NCBI GenBank assembly: GCA_027941995.1
Contig: CP115966.1
Coordinates: 496,001-560,000, forward strand
DNA length: 64,000 nucleotides
Reading direction: 5' to 3'
From: Erythrobacteraceae bacterium WH01K
GTDB lineage: Bacteria; Pseudomonadota; Alphaproteobacteria; Sphingomonadales; Sphingomonadaceae
The stretch's first letter is position 1; the number at the start of each line of letters is the position of its first letter. The notes beneath the pieces are model-generated. The model saw only the letters and a program-made list of their open reading frames with translations, did no database searches and was not told the DNA's origin. Position numbers and translations under genes: made by a program. Of the stretch, positions 33,737 through 43,515 are shown in pieces.

Positions 33737-36481
33737 GTGTCTCAGGTTCTTCGAGTTTCTCGTTTCAAGTCTGCGCTGCTTGCCGGCGGCGTCGTGTTCA
33801 TGCCCGCCATCGCAATGGCGCAGGATGTCGATACAGGCGATACCATCGTCGAGGGCGGCTCCGGGATTGATGAGGACAATGTCATCATCGTTTCCGGCTT
33901 CCGCGAATCGCTGAATGCGGCGGTCTCCGCAAAGCGTGAAGCGGTCGGTCAGGTCGACGTCATCGTTGCCGAAGACATCGCCAAGTTTCCGGATACAAAC
34001 CTCGCGGAATCGCTTCAGCGCATCCCCGGCGTGGCCATCGAACGCGACGCCGGCGAGGGTCGCCAAATCACGGTGCGCGGCCTGGGTGCCCAGTTCACCC
34101 GTGTTCGGGTCAACGGCATCGAGACGATCGCCACGTCGGTCGACGGTGCATCGTTCAACCGTGACCGTGCATTCGACTTCAACGTGTTTGCATCGGAACT
34201 GTTCAATTCAATCGTCGTCAACAAGACTGCATCAGCAGCTCTCGACGAAGGTTCGCTGGGAGCGGTCATCGACCTCAATACCGGCAACCCGCTTGCCTAC
34301 GGCGCAGGGACCAAGATCGTCGCGACGGCCCAGGGCCGCTACAACGACCTGAACGACGACATCGCACCGCGCGTTGCCGGACTGTTCGCCTGGAACAATA
34401 TCGACGAGACCTTCGGCTTGTCCGCGTCTGCAGCATGGTCGAAATACGAAACGCCGGAACTCGGCAACAATTCGGTTCGATGGGCGCAGGCGGACTTCCG
34501 ATCGGTCGACGGGGTCAATTGCGCGGCCAATCCTGCGGACGCCGGTTGTGTCGAAGCGGGCGACGCTTTCCACCCTCGCATCCCGCGTTACGGCCTGGTG
34601 AACCATGACCGTGAACGGCTTGGCGCGACGGCTGCCATCCAGTTCCGGCCGAGCGACAGCACCGACATGGAAATCAATGCGCTCTATTCGAATTTCAAGG
34701 AAGACCGCGACGAATACTGGGGCGAAGTCCTCCTGCGTTCGAATGAAGATGAGATCGACCTGCGCAACTATGTCATCGATGCCGACAACAATCTCATCAG
34801 CGCCGATTTGGTCAACGCATGGATACGCAACGAACGCTATCACCGCGAAAGCGAAACCGAATTCTACCAGATTTCGGGCCGGATCGACCAGAGTTTCGGG
34901 GACAAGGTGACAGCGAAACTGCTGGGCGGTTTCTCGCAGTCAGATGCGACGATTCCGGTCGAAACCACCATTATTTTCGACGACCGGGATGGCAATTACA
35001 GCTACGACTATTCCGACATGGAATTCCCGCTGCTGGTTTTCGGCACCGATGTGACCAATCCCTCCAATTTCCAGCTGGCAGAATTTCGCGATCGTCCCAG
35101 CGCGGTGGATAACAAGTTCAGGACAATCGCGCTGGACCTCGAATGGGCGCCGGTCGATGGCCTCGCGATATCCGCAGGCCCGTTTTACCGCCAGTTCGAT
35201 TACTTCACCACCAGCGCGCGCCGGGATAACCAGTATTGCTCGGCTTTCACCTGCGCTGCCGGTGCATATGGTGCCCCGGTAACGGCCGATCTCGCCGAAC
35301 TTTTCGAGCTTGGCGATGCCGGTCAGCCGAGCGGCAATACCAACTCCTGGGTGGTCCCGAACCTCGATGCAGCGACCGCATTCGTGAACCTCTACAATAT
35401 CGCCGCGGTAACCCGCGAAGGTGATGAGCGCGGCGTGAAGGAGAAGGTCAAGGGAGCGTATTTCCAGACCGATTTCGAAGTCGATCTGCCACTTCGCGTG
35501 TCGGGCAACTTCGGCGCTCGCTATGCCAAGACCGACCAGACGTCGCAGGGCTTCAACAACGGTCAGTATGTGACTGTCCAGCGAAGCTATGACGATTTTC
35601 TTCCGGCGGCGAACCTGAACATCTTCCCGAGCGATGATTTCATCATTCGCGGGGCGATTGCGAAGGTGATAACCAGGCCGTCGCTCGGAAACCTGACCCC
35701 GGGCGGGTCGGTCGACGAGTTCAACTTCCGCATCACGACAGGCAACCCGTTCATCGAACCCTATCGCGCGTGGAACTACGATCTCTCGCTGGAGTATTAC
35801 TTCGCTCCCGGCGCACTCGTCTCCCTGGCAGGATTCATCAAGGCTATCGAAAGTTTCCCGGTTGGGGAGTCACTGCAGATCACCTGGGCGCAAAGCGGAC
35901 TCCCGAATTCGCTGCTCACCCCTGGCACGCCGGTGTATGACGCCATTGTCAACGGCACCGATCCCAATCGCGAATTCGAGTTCCGCACCACGACCAATGG
36001 TGAAGGGGCAACCATCAAGGGGGTCGAATTTGGCCTGAACCTGCCATTCTCCGCCTTCACGTCCGGCACCTTGTCCGACTTCGGCGTTCTCGGCAACGTG
36101 ACCTATGTCGACAGCAATCAGGATGTCGAATTCAACGGAGAGATTTTTCAGGCGACATTCCCCGGCGTTTCGAAATACTCGGCCAACGGGACAGTCTATT
36201 ATGACAATGGTCGCTTCTCAGTGCGCGTTTCGGGTGCGTATCGCAGCGATTACAACACGGGTAACAGCGGTAACAACAACTTCCTTGAGGGTTTCGGTTC
36301 GACCTTCAACCTCGATGCTTCGATCCGTTACAAACTGACTGACAAAATCGAGCTGTTGATCGACGGCAATAACCTGACGGACCAGTACCGTTATCGCTGG
36401 ACCGACGAGTTTGCCCGCCGGAACTACGAGAACAACCATTTCGGACGCATCGTCATGGTCGGCGCTCGTATCGAGATGTGA
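33737..36481 (+). CDS. TonB-dependent receptor for pectin oligosaccharides
   Basis: The start GTG 33737 is chosen because AGGGGAG lies six bases or so upstream and the alternative GTG 33698 sits inside an operator. The 914-residue protein has a signal peptide (about 1-29, ending AMA), a plug domain with FPDTNLAESLQRIPGVAIER and then GRQITVRGLGAQFTRVRVNG, and a C-terminal beta-barrel ending in aromatic-rich strands (FGRIVMVGARIEM). This subtype (AESLQRIPGV, with a long barrel) is the one linked to polysaccharide utilisation in sphingomonads and Caulobacter. Substrate is inferred from context. A TonB box-like stretch, NVIIVSGFR, precedes the plug. Confidence 0.9.
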   Translation: MSQVLRVSRFKSALLAGGVVFMPAIAMAQDVDTGDTIVEGGSGIDEDNVIIVSGFRESLNAAVSAKREAVGQVDVIVAEDIAKFPDTNLAESLQRIPGVAIERDAGEGRQITVRGLGAQFTRVRVNGIETIATSVDGASFNRDRAFDFNVFASELFNSIVVNKTASAALDEGSLGAVIDLNTGNPLAYGAGTKIVATAQGRYNDLNDDIAPRVAGLFAWNNIDETFGLSASAAWSKYETPELGNNSVRWAQADFRSVDGVNCAANPADAGCVEAGDAFHPRIPRYGLVNHDRERLGATAAIQFRPSDSTDMEINALYSNFKEDRDEYWGEVLLRSNEDEIDLRNYVIDADNNLISADLVNAWIRNERYHRESETEFYQISGRIDQSFGDKVTAKLLGGFSQSDATIPVETTIIFDDRDGNYSYDYSDMEFPLLVFGTDVTNPSNFQLAEFRDRPSAVDNKFRTIALDLEWAPVDGLAISAGPFYRQFDYFTTSARRDNQYCSAFTCAAGAYGAPVTADLAELFELGDAGQPSGNTNSWVVPNLDAATAFVNLYNIAAVTREGDERGVKEKVKGAYFQTDFEVDLPLRVSGNFGARYAKTDQTSQGFNNGQYVTVQRSYDDFLPAANLNIFPSDDFIIRGAIAKVITRPSLGNLTPGGSVDEFNFRITTGNPFIEPYRAWNYDLSLEYYFAPGALVSLAGFIKAIESFPVGESLQITWAQSGLPNSLLTPGTPVYDAIVNGTDPNREFEFRTTTNGEGATIKGVEFGLNLPFSAFTSGTLSDFGVLGNVTYVDSNQDVEFNGEIFQATFPGVSKYSANGTVYYDNGRFSVRVSGAYRSDYNTGNSGNNNFLEGFGSTFNLDASIRYKLTDKIELLIDGNNLTDQYRYRWTDEFARRNYENNHFGRIVMVGARIEM

Positions 36482-36519
36482 CCTGCGGATCGACCGAAAG
36501 AGCAAGAAGGGCCAGCGGA

Positions 36520-37521
36520 ATGAATAGCGATCGCAGATCGGTACTTACCGCGGGCCTTGCTCTTTCAGCTTTTGGGGCAGGTCGCGCGTACGCGCAGACG
36601 CCGCTGCCCACAGCAGACGGACTTCTCCCGCCCGGGTTGCCCCAGCCGACAGAAATAATCGATCTATGGCCGGCAGGCGCGCCCGGATATCCCGCCAACC
36701 CGCCAGTAGAGAAGACGACCGAGCGGTCGACCGACGCGCTGGTGAACGACCGTGCGGTCCTAGGGATCACCGTTCCGCGCATGGCTGTCTTCCGTCCGGA
36801 CCGGCCGAATGGCGCGGCTGTCCTGCTGATACCGGGTGGCGGTTACAAGCACGTGGTGGTCGACAAGGAAGGTTACGAAATGGCGCGCTGGCTGACCGCC
36901 CGCGGCTTTACGGCATTCGTGCTGTTCTACCGCCTTCCATACGACGGCTGGGCCGCAGGTCCCGATGTGTGCCTCTCCGACGCACAACGGTCCATGCGCC
37001 TCATACGTCACCGCTGGGCGCAGTTCGCAATCGATCCGGAGCGGGTCGCGGTCATGGGTTTTTCGGCCGGAGGTCACCTTTGTGCCGACCTCGGCACCCG
37101 TTTTGCCGCCGTGACTTATGACAAGACCGACGATGCGGATGAACTGGGCGCGAAACCGTTCTGCGCGGCCCCGGCCTATCCCGTCATCTCTATGGCGACG
37201 GAGGCCGCGCACCCCGGTTCCCGCGAGAAGTTACTGGGCGCGGCTCCTCTCCCCGCGCTCGTAGCGGCGCATTCTCCGGATCAGAACGTTCCGGAGGATG
37301 CGCCTCCATTCTTCATCCTTCATGCCGAAGACGATGACGTTGTTCCGGTTGAGAACGCGTTGCTGCTGCGCGCAGCGCTGAAGGCGAAGGGCATTCCGGT
37401 CGAAACGCATTTGTTTCAACATGGCGGTCACGGCTTCGGCTTGCGCAAGGCGGTTGGCAAGTCGGTCGCGGTCTGGCCCGAACTGTGGCGCAGTTGGGCC
37501 AGATCGATTGGGTTCGCATGA
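36520..37521 (+). CDS. Tat-exported alpha/beta hydrolase, acetylesterase-like
   Basis: From ATG 36520 the 333-residue protein begins with a twin-arginine leader (DRRSVLTAGLALSAFGAG, cut after AYA). It has the esterase core: LLIPGGGYKHVVVDKEGYEM, FVLFYRLPYD, the nucleophile motif VMGFSAGGHLCAD, and FILHAEDDDVVPVENALLLR and HGGHGFGL for acid and histidine. This pattern is typical of xylan and pectin acetylesterases of the BD-FAE-like group. It probably deacetylates pectin before lyase attack. It lies after the receptor gene and overlaps the GH43 gene by four bases (ATGA at 37518-37521). Confidence 0.87.
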   Translation: MNSDRRSVLTAGLALSAFGAGRAYAQTPLPTADGLLPPGLPQPTEIIDLWPAGAPGYPANPPVEKTTERSTDALVNDRAVLGITVPRMAVFRPDRPNGAAVLLIPGGGYKHVVVDKEGYEMARWLTARGFTAFVLFYRLPYDGWAAGPDVCLSDAQRSMRLIRHRWAQFAIDPERVAVMGFSAGGHLCADLGTRFAAVTYDKTDDADELGAKPFCAAPAYPVISMATEAAHPGSREKLLGAAPLPALVAAHSPDQNVPEDAPPFFILHAEDDDVVPVENALLLRAALKAKGIPVETHLFQHGGHGFGLRKAVGKSVAVWPELWRSWARSIGFA

Positions 37522-39143
37522 CCTACGATCGAAGAGACTTTTTCCGCAATGCGGGCGCGCTCGGCCTGGCCAGCGCCTTGCCAGGTTCGATTGCGACAGG
37601 GGTGCGTGCGGCTGAAAGCCCATCGCGACCAGCGGATCCCGGCAGCTACGCGCGAGGGTTCGATAACCAGCGTATCGCCGATCTCGGCAATGGCCGATTT
37701 CTCAATCCCGTCGTGTCGGGCGACCGGCCAGACCCGGCGATCCTGCGGGATGGAGACGATTACTTTCTAACCTTCTCGACCTTCGACGCCTATCCCGGCC
37801 TCACGATCTGGCATTCGCGAGATCTCGTGAACTGGCGACCGTTGAAGGCCGCGCTCCAAAAGAACATCGGGTCGGTCTGGGCACCCGGCCTGCACAAGGA
37901 CCGCGGGCGGTATCTGCTCTACATTCCGGTGAAGGCACAGCCGCGTAACGACATTTTCGTAAGCTGGGCGAGCGAGATCGAGGGGCCGTGGAGCGATCCG
38001 GTCGCGCTTGACCTGCCCAATCATATCGACCCCTGCCATGCGGTGGCGGAAGATGGCAGCAGATGGCTGTTCCTGTCGGGCGGAGACCGGGTGCGTCTGG
38101 CGGACGACAGCCTCTCGCTCGCTGGCGAAGTAGAACATGTTTACGACCCGTGGCGTTATCCGTCCGACTGGATTGTCGAAGGCTTCTCGCCCGAAGGCCC
38201 GAAGATCCACCGGATCGGCGAATGGTTCTACATGCTGACGGCAGTCGGAGGGACAGCGGGTCCGCCCACGGGGCACATGGTCATCGCTGCGCGCTCGCGC
38301 TCTCTTCATGGCCCCTGGCAGCATCATCCACGCAATCCGATCGTTCGCACGAATTCGATAGACGAGGCTTGGTGGTCGCGGGGCCACGCATCGCTGGTGC
38401 AGGCACCCGACGATAGCTGGTGGTCGCTCTACCATGGGTACGAGAACGGTTACTGGACGCTCGGGCGCCAATGCCTGCTCGACCCGGTCCGTTTCACGAG
38501 TGACGGCTGGTTCGATATGCATGGTGCTGACCTCTCAGGACCGATCGCGAAGCCTTCCGGTGGCGGAACGCAGCCGCACGGAATGGCGCTGTCGGATGAT
38601 TTCTCCCGCCCGCTCGAGCTGGGCTCCAAATGGTCGTTTTTCCGTCCTGATACGGACGAGCGCAACCGCATCCGCATCGAGGATGGCACGTTGCACTTCG
38701 CGGGCAAAGGCGAGGCGCCCTCTTCAGGTTCGCCATTGCTCATTACCGCCGGTGACCGAAGCTACATGTTCGAATGCGATATCGAATGTGCAGAAGGCGG
38801 CAGGGCAGGTCTTGTCCTGTTCTACGACGACAAGCTTTATTGCGGACTCGGTTTCGACGAACAGCGGTTCGTGACGCATCAGTATGGGATCGAACGCGCG
38901 CGACCAGCCAATCCCCACGGTCGGCGGATGCGCATGCGCGTTACCAACCGGCAGCACATCGTTACCTTCGATACAAGCGGCGATGATGGCCGGACCTGGC
39001 ACAGGTTCGATCGCGGCATGGAGGTGTCGGGCTATCATCATAATGTTCGCGGCGGTTTCCTGATGCTTCGTCCGGGGCTGTATGCCGCGGGTAAGGGCGA
39101 AGCTCGCTTTCGCGATTTCCGCTTTACCGCCCTGGCGGATTGA
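37518..39143 (+). CDS. Tat-exported glycoside hydrolase, GH43 family
   Basis: The 541-residue protein starts at the ATGA overlap and has a Tat leader (DRRDFFRNAGALGLASALPG). The five-bladed propeller shows NPVVSGDRPDPAILRDGDDY (catalytic aspartate in DRPDPA), FSTFDAYPGLTIWHSRDLVN, then SVWAPGLHKDRGRY and IVEGFSPEGPKIHR with the acid glutamate. The C-terminal 190 residues, starting near LSDDFSRPLELGSKWSFF, form a beta-sandwich (DUF1349/concanavalin-like) usual in GH43. The family includes arabinofuranosidases, xylosidases and galactosidases; trimming of pectin side chains is inferred. The substrate cannot be fixed from sequence alone. Confidence 0.88.
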   Translation: MTYDRRDFFRNAGALGLASALPGSIATGVRAAESPSRPADPGSYARGFDNQRIADLGNGRFLNPVVSGDRPDPAILRDGDDYFLTFSTFDAYPGLTIWHSRDLVNWRPLKAALQKNIGSVWAPGLHKDRGRYLLYIPVKAQPRNDIFVSWASEIEGPWSDPVALDLPNHIDPCHAVAEDGSRWLFLSGGDRVRLADDSLSLAGEVEHVYDPWRYPSDWIVEGFSPEGPKIHRIGEWFYMLTAVGGTAGPPTGHMVIAARSRSLHGPWQHHPRNPIVRTNSIDEAWWSRGHASLVQAPDDSWWSLYHGYENGYWTLGRQCLLDPVRFTSDGWFDMHGADLSGPIAKPSGGGTQPHGMALSDDFSRPLELGSKWSFFRPDTDERNRIRIEDGTLHFAGKGEAPSSGSPLLITAGDRSYMFECDIECAEGGRAGLVLFYDDKLYCGLGFDEQRFVTHQYGIERARPANPHGRRMRMRVTNRQHIVTFDTSGDDGRTWHRFDRGMEVSGYHHNVRGGFLMLRPGLYAAGKGEARFRDFRFTALAD

Positions 39144-39171
39144 AGTGCGCGGCAGGAGAAGGCGCCAGAAA

Positions 39172-40179
39172 ATGGGAATGTCGGTCCCGGTGAATCGAAG
39201 GGGTTTCCTGGCGGGGTCCGCCGCGCTGGGTGCCGGACTGATGCTGGCCGGCTGCGATCGCCGCATGTCGGGCCTGCTTACCAGCGCGGATGCCCATCCG
39301 GCTGACTATCCGACCAGCAGGGCCGTATCCTACATGGGAGAGCTGCTGGCAGAGCGAACCGGCGGAAGGCTCGGCATAAAGCTTTACGCGGGAGGCCAGC
39401 TCGGCAGCGAAACCGACACGCTGGAAATCACGAGCTTCGGCGGGCTCGACCTCAACCGGGTCAACCTCGCTCCGCTCAATTCGATGGAGCCGATGACGCT
39501 CCCGCTCTCGCTGCCTTTCGTGTTCGATTCAGTCGATCACATGCGCCGCGTGGTCGACAGCGATATCGGCGACGAGGTGCTTGCCTCGCTCGAACCGCAT
39601 GGCCTGATCGGACTTTGCTTCTACGATTCCGGTGCGCGCAGTTTCTACAACAAGGCGCGGCCGATCAATTCGCCGGCGGACATGAAAGGGATGAAGCTAC
39701 GCGTCCCCGCGTCCGACCTCTACGTCGCCATGGTCAACGCGCTCGGTGCCAATGCCGTCCCGATATCTTTCGGCGAAATCTACCAGTCGCTAACCCAAGG
39801 CGTGATCGACGGGGCGGAAAACAACTGGCCAACGCTCGTCAGCGAGCGTCATTATGAGGCGATCAACTTTTTCAGCCTCACCGATCACCTTCTGACGCCG
39901 GAAGCGCTGGTGATGAGCAAGGCGAGCTGGGACCGGCTCGATGCTGCAGACAAGCAAATCGTTGCGCAGACGGCGAAGGAATCGGTCATCCGGATGCGCG
40001 AACTTTGGGACGCCAGGGTCGACGAGGCGAAGGCGGCGATCGAGGCGTCCGATGTCACGGTCAACACGGTCGACAAACAGCCGTTCGCGAACCTCATGAA
40101 GCCAGTCTGGAGCGAGTTCATCACTACACCGCAACAGCAGTCGATCGTTGAGCGCATAACCGCAATGGGAGGGCAGTGA
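39172..40179 (+). CDS. TRAP transporter solute-binding protein (DctP-type)
   Basis: ATG 39172 is chosen, with ATG 39178 also possible. The 335-residue protein has a Tat-plus-lipobox leader (NRRGFLAGSAALGAGLMLAGC) and then the DctP fold: PTSRAVSYMGELLAERTGGR, YAGGQLGSETDTLE, MKGMKLRVPASDLYVAMVNA, and the ligand-binding FGEIYQSLTQGVIDGAENN. The arginine in LRVPAS normally binds the substrate carboxylate. It captures an acidic sugar in the periplasm for the DctQM permease encoded next. Galacturonate or unsaturated digalacturonate is the likely ligand, from locus context. The next gene starts one base after its stop. Confidence 0.9.
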   Translation: MGMSVPVNRRGFLAGSAALGAGLMLAGCDRRMSGLLTSADAHPADYPTSRAVSYMGELLAERTGGRLGIKLYAGGQLGSETDTLEITSFGGLDLNRVNLAPLNSMEPMTLPLSLPFVFDSVDHMRRVVDSDIGDEVLASLEPHGLIGLCFYDSGARSFYNKARPINSPADMKGMKLRVPASDLYVAMVNALGANAVPISFGEIYQSLTQGVIDGAENNWPTLVSERHYEAINFFSLTDHLLTPEALVMSKASWDRLDAADKQIVAQTAKESVIRMRELWDARVDEAKAAIEASDVTVNTVDKQPFANLMKPVWSEFITTPQQQSIVERITAMGGQ

Positions 40180-40180
40180 A

Positions 40181-40651
40181 TTGGCCCACAGGATCAGTAT
40201 GCTGCTGATCAGGCTCGGTGCGCTGGGCCTGGTGGCAATGACAGCGATCATCGGTTGGCAGGTGTTCGGGCGGTTCGTACTCAATTCCAGCCCGTCCTGG
40301 ACCGAGCAGGCGTCCCTGATCCTGATGATCTGGTACGTGATGTTCGCCGCTGCGGCAGGGGTATACGAGGGGTTTCACATCCGCATTGCCCTGCTGGAAG
40401 AGAAGCTGGGCGAACGCGCAGCGCCGGCCCGCAGGTTGGTTGCGGCGATTGTCATGCTGCTCGGGCTGGTCCTCCTCATCTACGGTGCGGAGCTTTGCTG
40501 GCTGGTGCGTGACAATGTCGTACCGTCGCTCGGCGTCAGCCGTTCGGTAGCTTACTTTCCGATGCCGCTGTCCGGCTTGCTAATGGCGCTTTTCGCAATG
40601 CCAGGCGTGCTCGGCCGTGCCTCCTATCCGGCTCAAGAGGAGGAGGCGTAA
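40181..40651 (+). CDS. TRAP transporter small permease (DctQ-type)
   Basis: The 156-residue protein has four hydrophobic helices, about residues 7-27, 40-62, 85-106 and 122-145. The DctQ signature between helices 1 and 2 is clear: GWQVFGRFVLNSSPSWTEQ followed by ASLILMIWYVMF. Start is TTG at 40181 with GGGAGGGCAG just upstream; ATG 40199 is an alternative. It forms the inner-membrane complex with DctM. Its stop overlaps the dctM start (TAATG). Confidence 0.88.
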   Translation: MAHRISMLLIRLGALGLVAMTAIIGWQVFGRFVLNSSPSWTEQASLILMIWYVMFAAAAGVYEGFHIRIALLEEKLGERAAPARRLVAAIVMLLGLVLLIYGAELCWLVRDNVVPSLGVSRSVAYFPMPLSGLLMALFAMPGVLGRASYPAQEEEA

Positions 40652-41934
40652 TGGAATTGCTCGTCCTCTTCGGGGTGCTCTTCGTCCTGCTCGCGCTGGG
40701 CGTGCCGGTGGGCTACGCGCTGCTCGGCTCCGCGCTCTCCTGCTTCGGGGTCATGGATATCCCGCCGATCGTCGCCGTGCAGAGGGTGGCAGCAGGTATC
40801 AGCGTCTTCACGCTCATGGCGATCCCTTTCTTCATATTTGCCGGCGATCTGATGTATCGCGCCGGAATAGCGGAGCGGCTCGTCAGGGTGGCCGATGCTG
40901 CGGTCGGCCGGGTTCGCGGCGGCCTTGGCCTGGTCGATGTCGGTGCGTCGATGATGTTCGGCGCTGTGTCCGGCTCTGCCATTGCCAGTGCGTCGGCAAT
41001 CGGTTCGAGCATGGTTCCACTGATGAAGGACAAGGGCTATCCTGGCGATTACGCCGTGAACGTCACCGTCACGGCCGCGATCGTTGGCCTGCTCATTCCG
41101 CCCTCGCACAACATGATCATCTATTCCGCTGCATCGGGCATCGGCGTGTCGATCGGAGATTTGTTCGTCGCAGGTCTCGTACCCGGACTTCTCACCGGTT
41201 TGATGCTGATGGCGACGGCCTGGGTCGTGGCGAGGCGCCGCGGTCTGCCCTATGGGGCCTTCCCCGGATGGCGCGAATTCATTCGAGCAGCGGTGTTTGC
41301 AGTGCCGGGCCTGCTCACCGCAGTCATTATCATGGGCGGTATCCTGAGCGGGATATTCACCCCGACCGAGAGTTCGGCCATAGCCGTTATCTATACCATC
41401 CTCGTCGGGGTGCTGGTCTACCGCAGCCTCGGCTGGTCGGCATTCTGGGAAGCTGCGCAGAAATCGGTGCGGACGGCATCGATGGTCCTGTTCATAATTG
41501 CTGCAGCAACCGCCTTCGGCTTCGCCCTCGCATTGCTCGAAGTACCGGCGGCACTTGCCTCGCTGATCGGGTTCATCACCGAGAACCCCCTGCTGACGCT
41601 GCTCATCATAAATATCATGTTGCTGGCACTGGGCACGTTCATGGACATGGCACCGCTGATTGTCATCACAACGCCGATCTTCCTGCCGGTTGCGATGGGA
41701 GTGGGCGTGGATCCGGTCCACTTTGGCATTATCATGATGTTGAACCTCGGGATCGGCCTCGTGACGCCGCCAGTGGGTTCGGTCCTTTTCGTCGGATCTG
41801 CGGTGGGAAAGATACCGGTCACTACATTGGTGAAGACAATATGGCCGTTCTACTTCACGCTTGTCGCTGCTTTGCTTCTGATCACGTATGTCCCTGGCCT
41901 TTCGCTCTGGCTCCCCGGGGTCATCGCCGATTGA
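40651..41934 (+). CDS. TRAP transporter large permease (DctM-type)
   Basis: This 427-residue inner-membrane protein has about 12 hydrophobic helices. Typical DctM blocks are seen: LALGVPVGYALLGSALSCFG at the start, FTLMAIPFFIFAGDLM, GAVSGSAIASASAIGSSMVP, then LLIPPSHNMIIYSA and GIFTPTESSAIAVIYTI. The late block GIGLVTPPVGSVLFVG is also diagnostic. With DctP and DctQ it imports the uronate driven by a sodium or proton gradient. The stop codon abuts that of the convergent uxaA gene without any gap (TGATCA), so no terminator separates them. Confidence 0.93.
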   Translation: MELLVLFGVLFVLLALGVPVGYALLGSALSCFGVMDIPPIVAVQRVAAGISVFTLMAIPFFIFAGDLMYRAGIAERLVRVADAAVGRVRGGLGLVDVGASMMFGAVSGSAIASASAIGSSMVPLMKDKGYPGDYAVNVTVTAAIVGLLIPPSHNMIIYSAASGIGVSIGDLFVAGLVPGLLTGLMLMATAWVVARRRGLPYGAFPGWREFIRAAVFAVPGLLTAVIIMGGILSGIFTPTESSAIAVIYTILVGVLVYRSLGWSAFWEAAQKSVRTASMVLFIIAAATAFGFALALLEVPAALASLIGFITENPLLTLLIINIMLLALGTFMDMAPLIVITTPIFLPVAMGVGVDPVHFGIIMMLNLGIGLVTPPVGSVLFVGSAVGKIPVTTLVKTIWPFYFTLVAALLLITYVPGLSLWLPGVIAD

Positions 41935-43452
41935 TCAGAGTGTGACCCCGCGCTTCCAGATCGAGATGACGCGCTGGCCGGAACGTTCGGCGCTGGTCTC
42001 CTGCCCGCTCGCCACTTCGAGCAGGTAATCCGCAAAATCGTCTGCAACCCTGTCCGGATCTTCTGTCAGCATCCGGCCCGCATCAAAATCGATCCAGCCG
42101 CTCTTGCTGGCGGCAAGTTGCGAGTTGGAGGAAACTTTCACCGTCGGCACCGGAAAGCCGAGCGGAGTTCCGCGACCCGTGGTGAAAAGGATCAGCGTGG
42201 CCCCTGCCGCTGCAAGAGCGGTCGAAGACACCGCATCATTGCCCGGGGCCTCCAGCAGGGTAATGCCCGCTGTCTCAGCCAGGCCACCGTAATCGATGAC
42301 GCCGCTCAGCCGCGCCCGGCCCGCTTTCTGAACCGCGCCGAGCGATTTTTCTTCGAGCGTGGTAATACCGCCGGCTATATTTCCGGGAGACGGGTTTTCG
42401 GACACAGCTTGCCCGTTCTCGAGGAAATAGCGCTTGAACCGGTTGAGCAACGCGCCGGCGCTTTCGAGAACCTCAGGGGTTTCGCTGCGGGCAAACAGGG
42501 ATCGTTCCGCACCGAAAATCTCGGGTATCTCGGTGAGCACCAACCGCCCTTCGCTGGCGTCCACGCGGTTGCTGAACCTGCCTAACAGGGGATTCGCTGT
42601 CACACCGGAAAGCGCATCGGAACCCCCGCATTTGAGTCCGATGCAAAGTGCGGAAGAAGGCGCCTCGACGCGGGTTTGATCGCCGACCTTTTCGACCAGT
42701 TCCGCGATCAGCCCGAGCAAGGCCTTCCGCTCGTCGCCAACGTCCTGCGCCCGCATCGAGCGAAGTTTCGCACGGCTACGTTCGGGGACGGAGCCGACAA
42801 GTTCGTCCAGCTGGTTGCTCTCGCAGCCAAGGCCCACCAGCACGACGCCGCCGGCATTGGGATTGTCGCACAGCGCGGCAAGCACGGCCCGCGTGCCGGC
42901 AAGGTCTTCGCTCAGTTGTGAACATCCATGCGGATGGCCGAAAGCCACGACCGCATCTACACGATCCGCATGGAGGGCAGACGCCTCTCGTGCGACCATA
43001 TCGGCGAGGGGTGAAACGCACCCGACAGTGGGCAGCACCCATATTTCGTTGCGGGTCGCGTAACGGCCGTCCGGGCGACGGTAACCCAGCCACGGGCAAA
43101 GTGGCGCGGCCGGCGTCGCTTCCATCTTCTCGCCCTCGAAGTCCGAATAGTTCAATTCGCCAGCCAAAGCCGTCTTCAGGTTATGGGAATGAACGTGCTC
43201 GCCCGCTCCGATCTGCTGGCTCGCGAGCCCGATCTGCTCGCCGTAGCGTCGAACAGGGTCTCCCGGCATTATTTCGCCGAGCGCGAACTTATGTCCACGC
43301 GGAATATCGCTGCGCAGCGCGGTGCGTTCGCCTGCAACCTCTACAGCCTCGCCGCCCTTCAGATCGGCCAGGGCTACCGCAACATTGTCGCGGTCATGGA
43401 TTTTCCAGGCTGCAGGCCCACTGCCCGCTGCTCGTACCGACGGCTCCAACAT
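41935..43452 (-). CDS. uxaA: Altronate dehydratase
   Basis: The 505-residue protein carries both UxaA parts in one chain. The N-terminal SAF domain (about 1-95) includes IHDRDNVAVALADLKGGEAV and GHKFALGEIMPGDPVRRYGE. The C-terminal D-galactarate/altronate dehydratase domain has GYRRPDGRYATRNEIWVLPT, FGHPHGCSQL, LKCGGSDALSGVTANPLLGR and TGRGTPLGFPVPTVK. Conserved cysteine, histidine and aspartate residues for the metal are present. It dehydrates D-altronate to KDG, the last step before KdgK. It is divergent from uxaC across a promoter region with a 12-base dyad and an operator. Confidence 0.92.
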   Translation of the reverse strand: MLEPSVRAAGSGPAAWKIHDRDNVAVALADLKGGEAVEVAGERTALRSDIPRGHKFALGEIMPGDPVRRYGEQIGLASQQIGAGEHVHSHNLKTALAGELNYSDFEGEKMEATPAAPLCPWLGYRRPDGRYATRNEIWVLPTVGCVSPLADMVAREASALHADRVDAVVAFGHPHGCSQLSEDLAGTRAVLAALCDNPNAGGVVLVGLGCESNQLDELVGSVPERSRAKLRSMRAQDVGDERKALLGLIAELVEKVGDQTRVEAPSSALCIGLKCGGSDALSGVTANPLLGRFSNRVDASEGRLVLTEIPEIFGAERSLFARSETPEVLESAGALLNRFKRYFLENGQAVSENPSPGNIAGGITTLEEKSLGAVQKAGRARLSGVIDYGGLAETAGITLLEAPGNDAVSSTALAAAGATLILFTTGRGTPLGFPVPTVKVSSNSQLAASKSGWIDFDAGRMLTEDPDRVADDFADYLLEVASGQETSAERSGQRVISIWKRGVTL

Positions 43453-43515
43453 AACCGCATTCCGCTTTCGTATGCTCGCCCAGGCGCGCTTGATTTACAG
43501 TGTAGAACGCTTCAA

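Noticed and set aside
40617..41945. 442-codon plus-strand frame overlapping dctM
   Set aside because: It is rich in arginine, cysteine and histidine without hydrophobic helices, whereas the dctM frame has all TRAP large-permease blocks.
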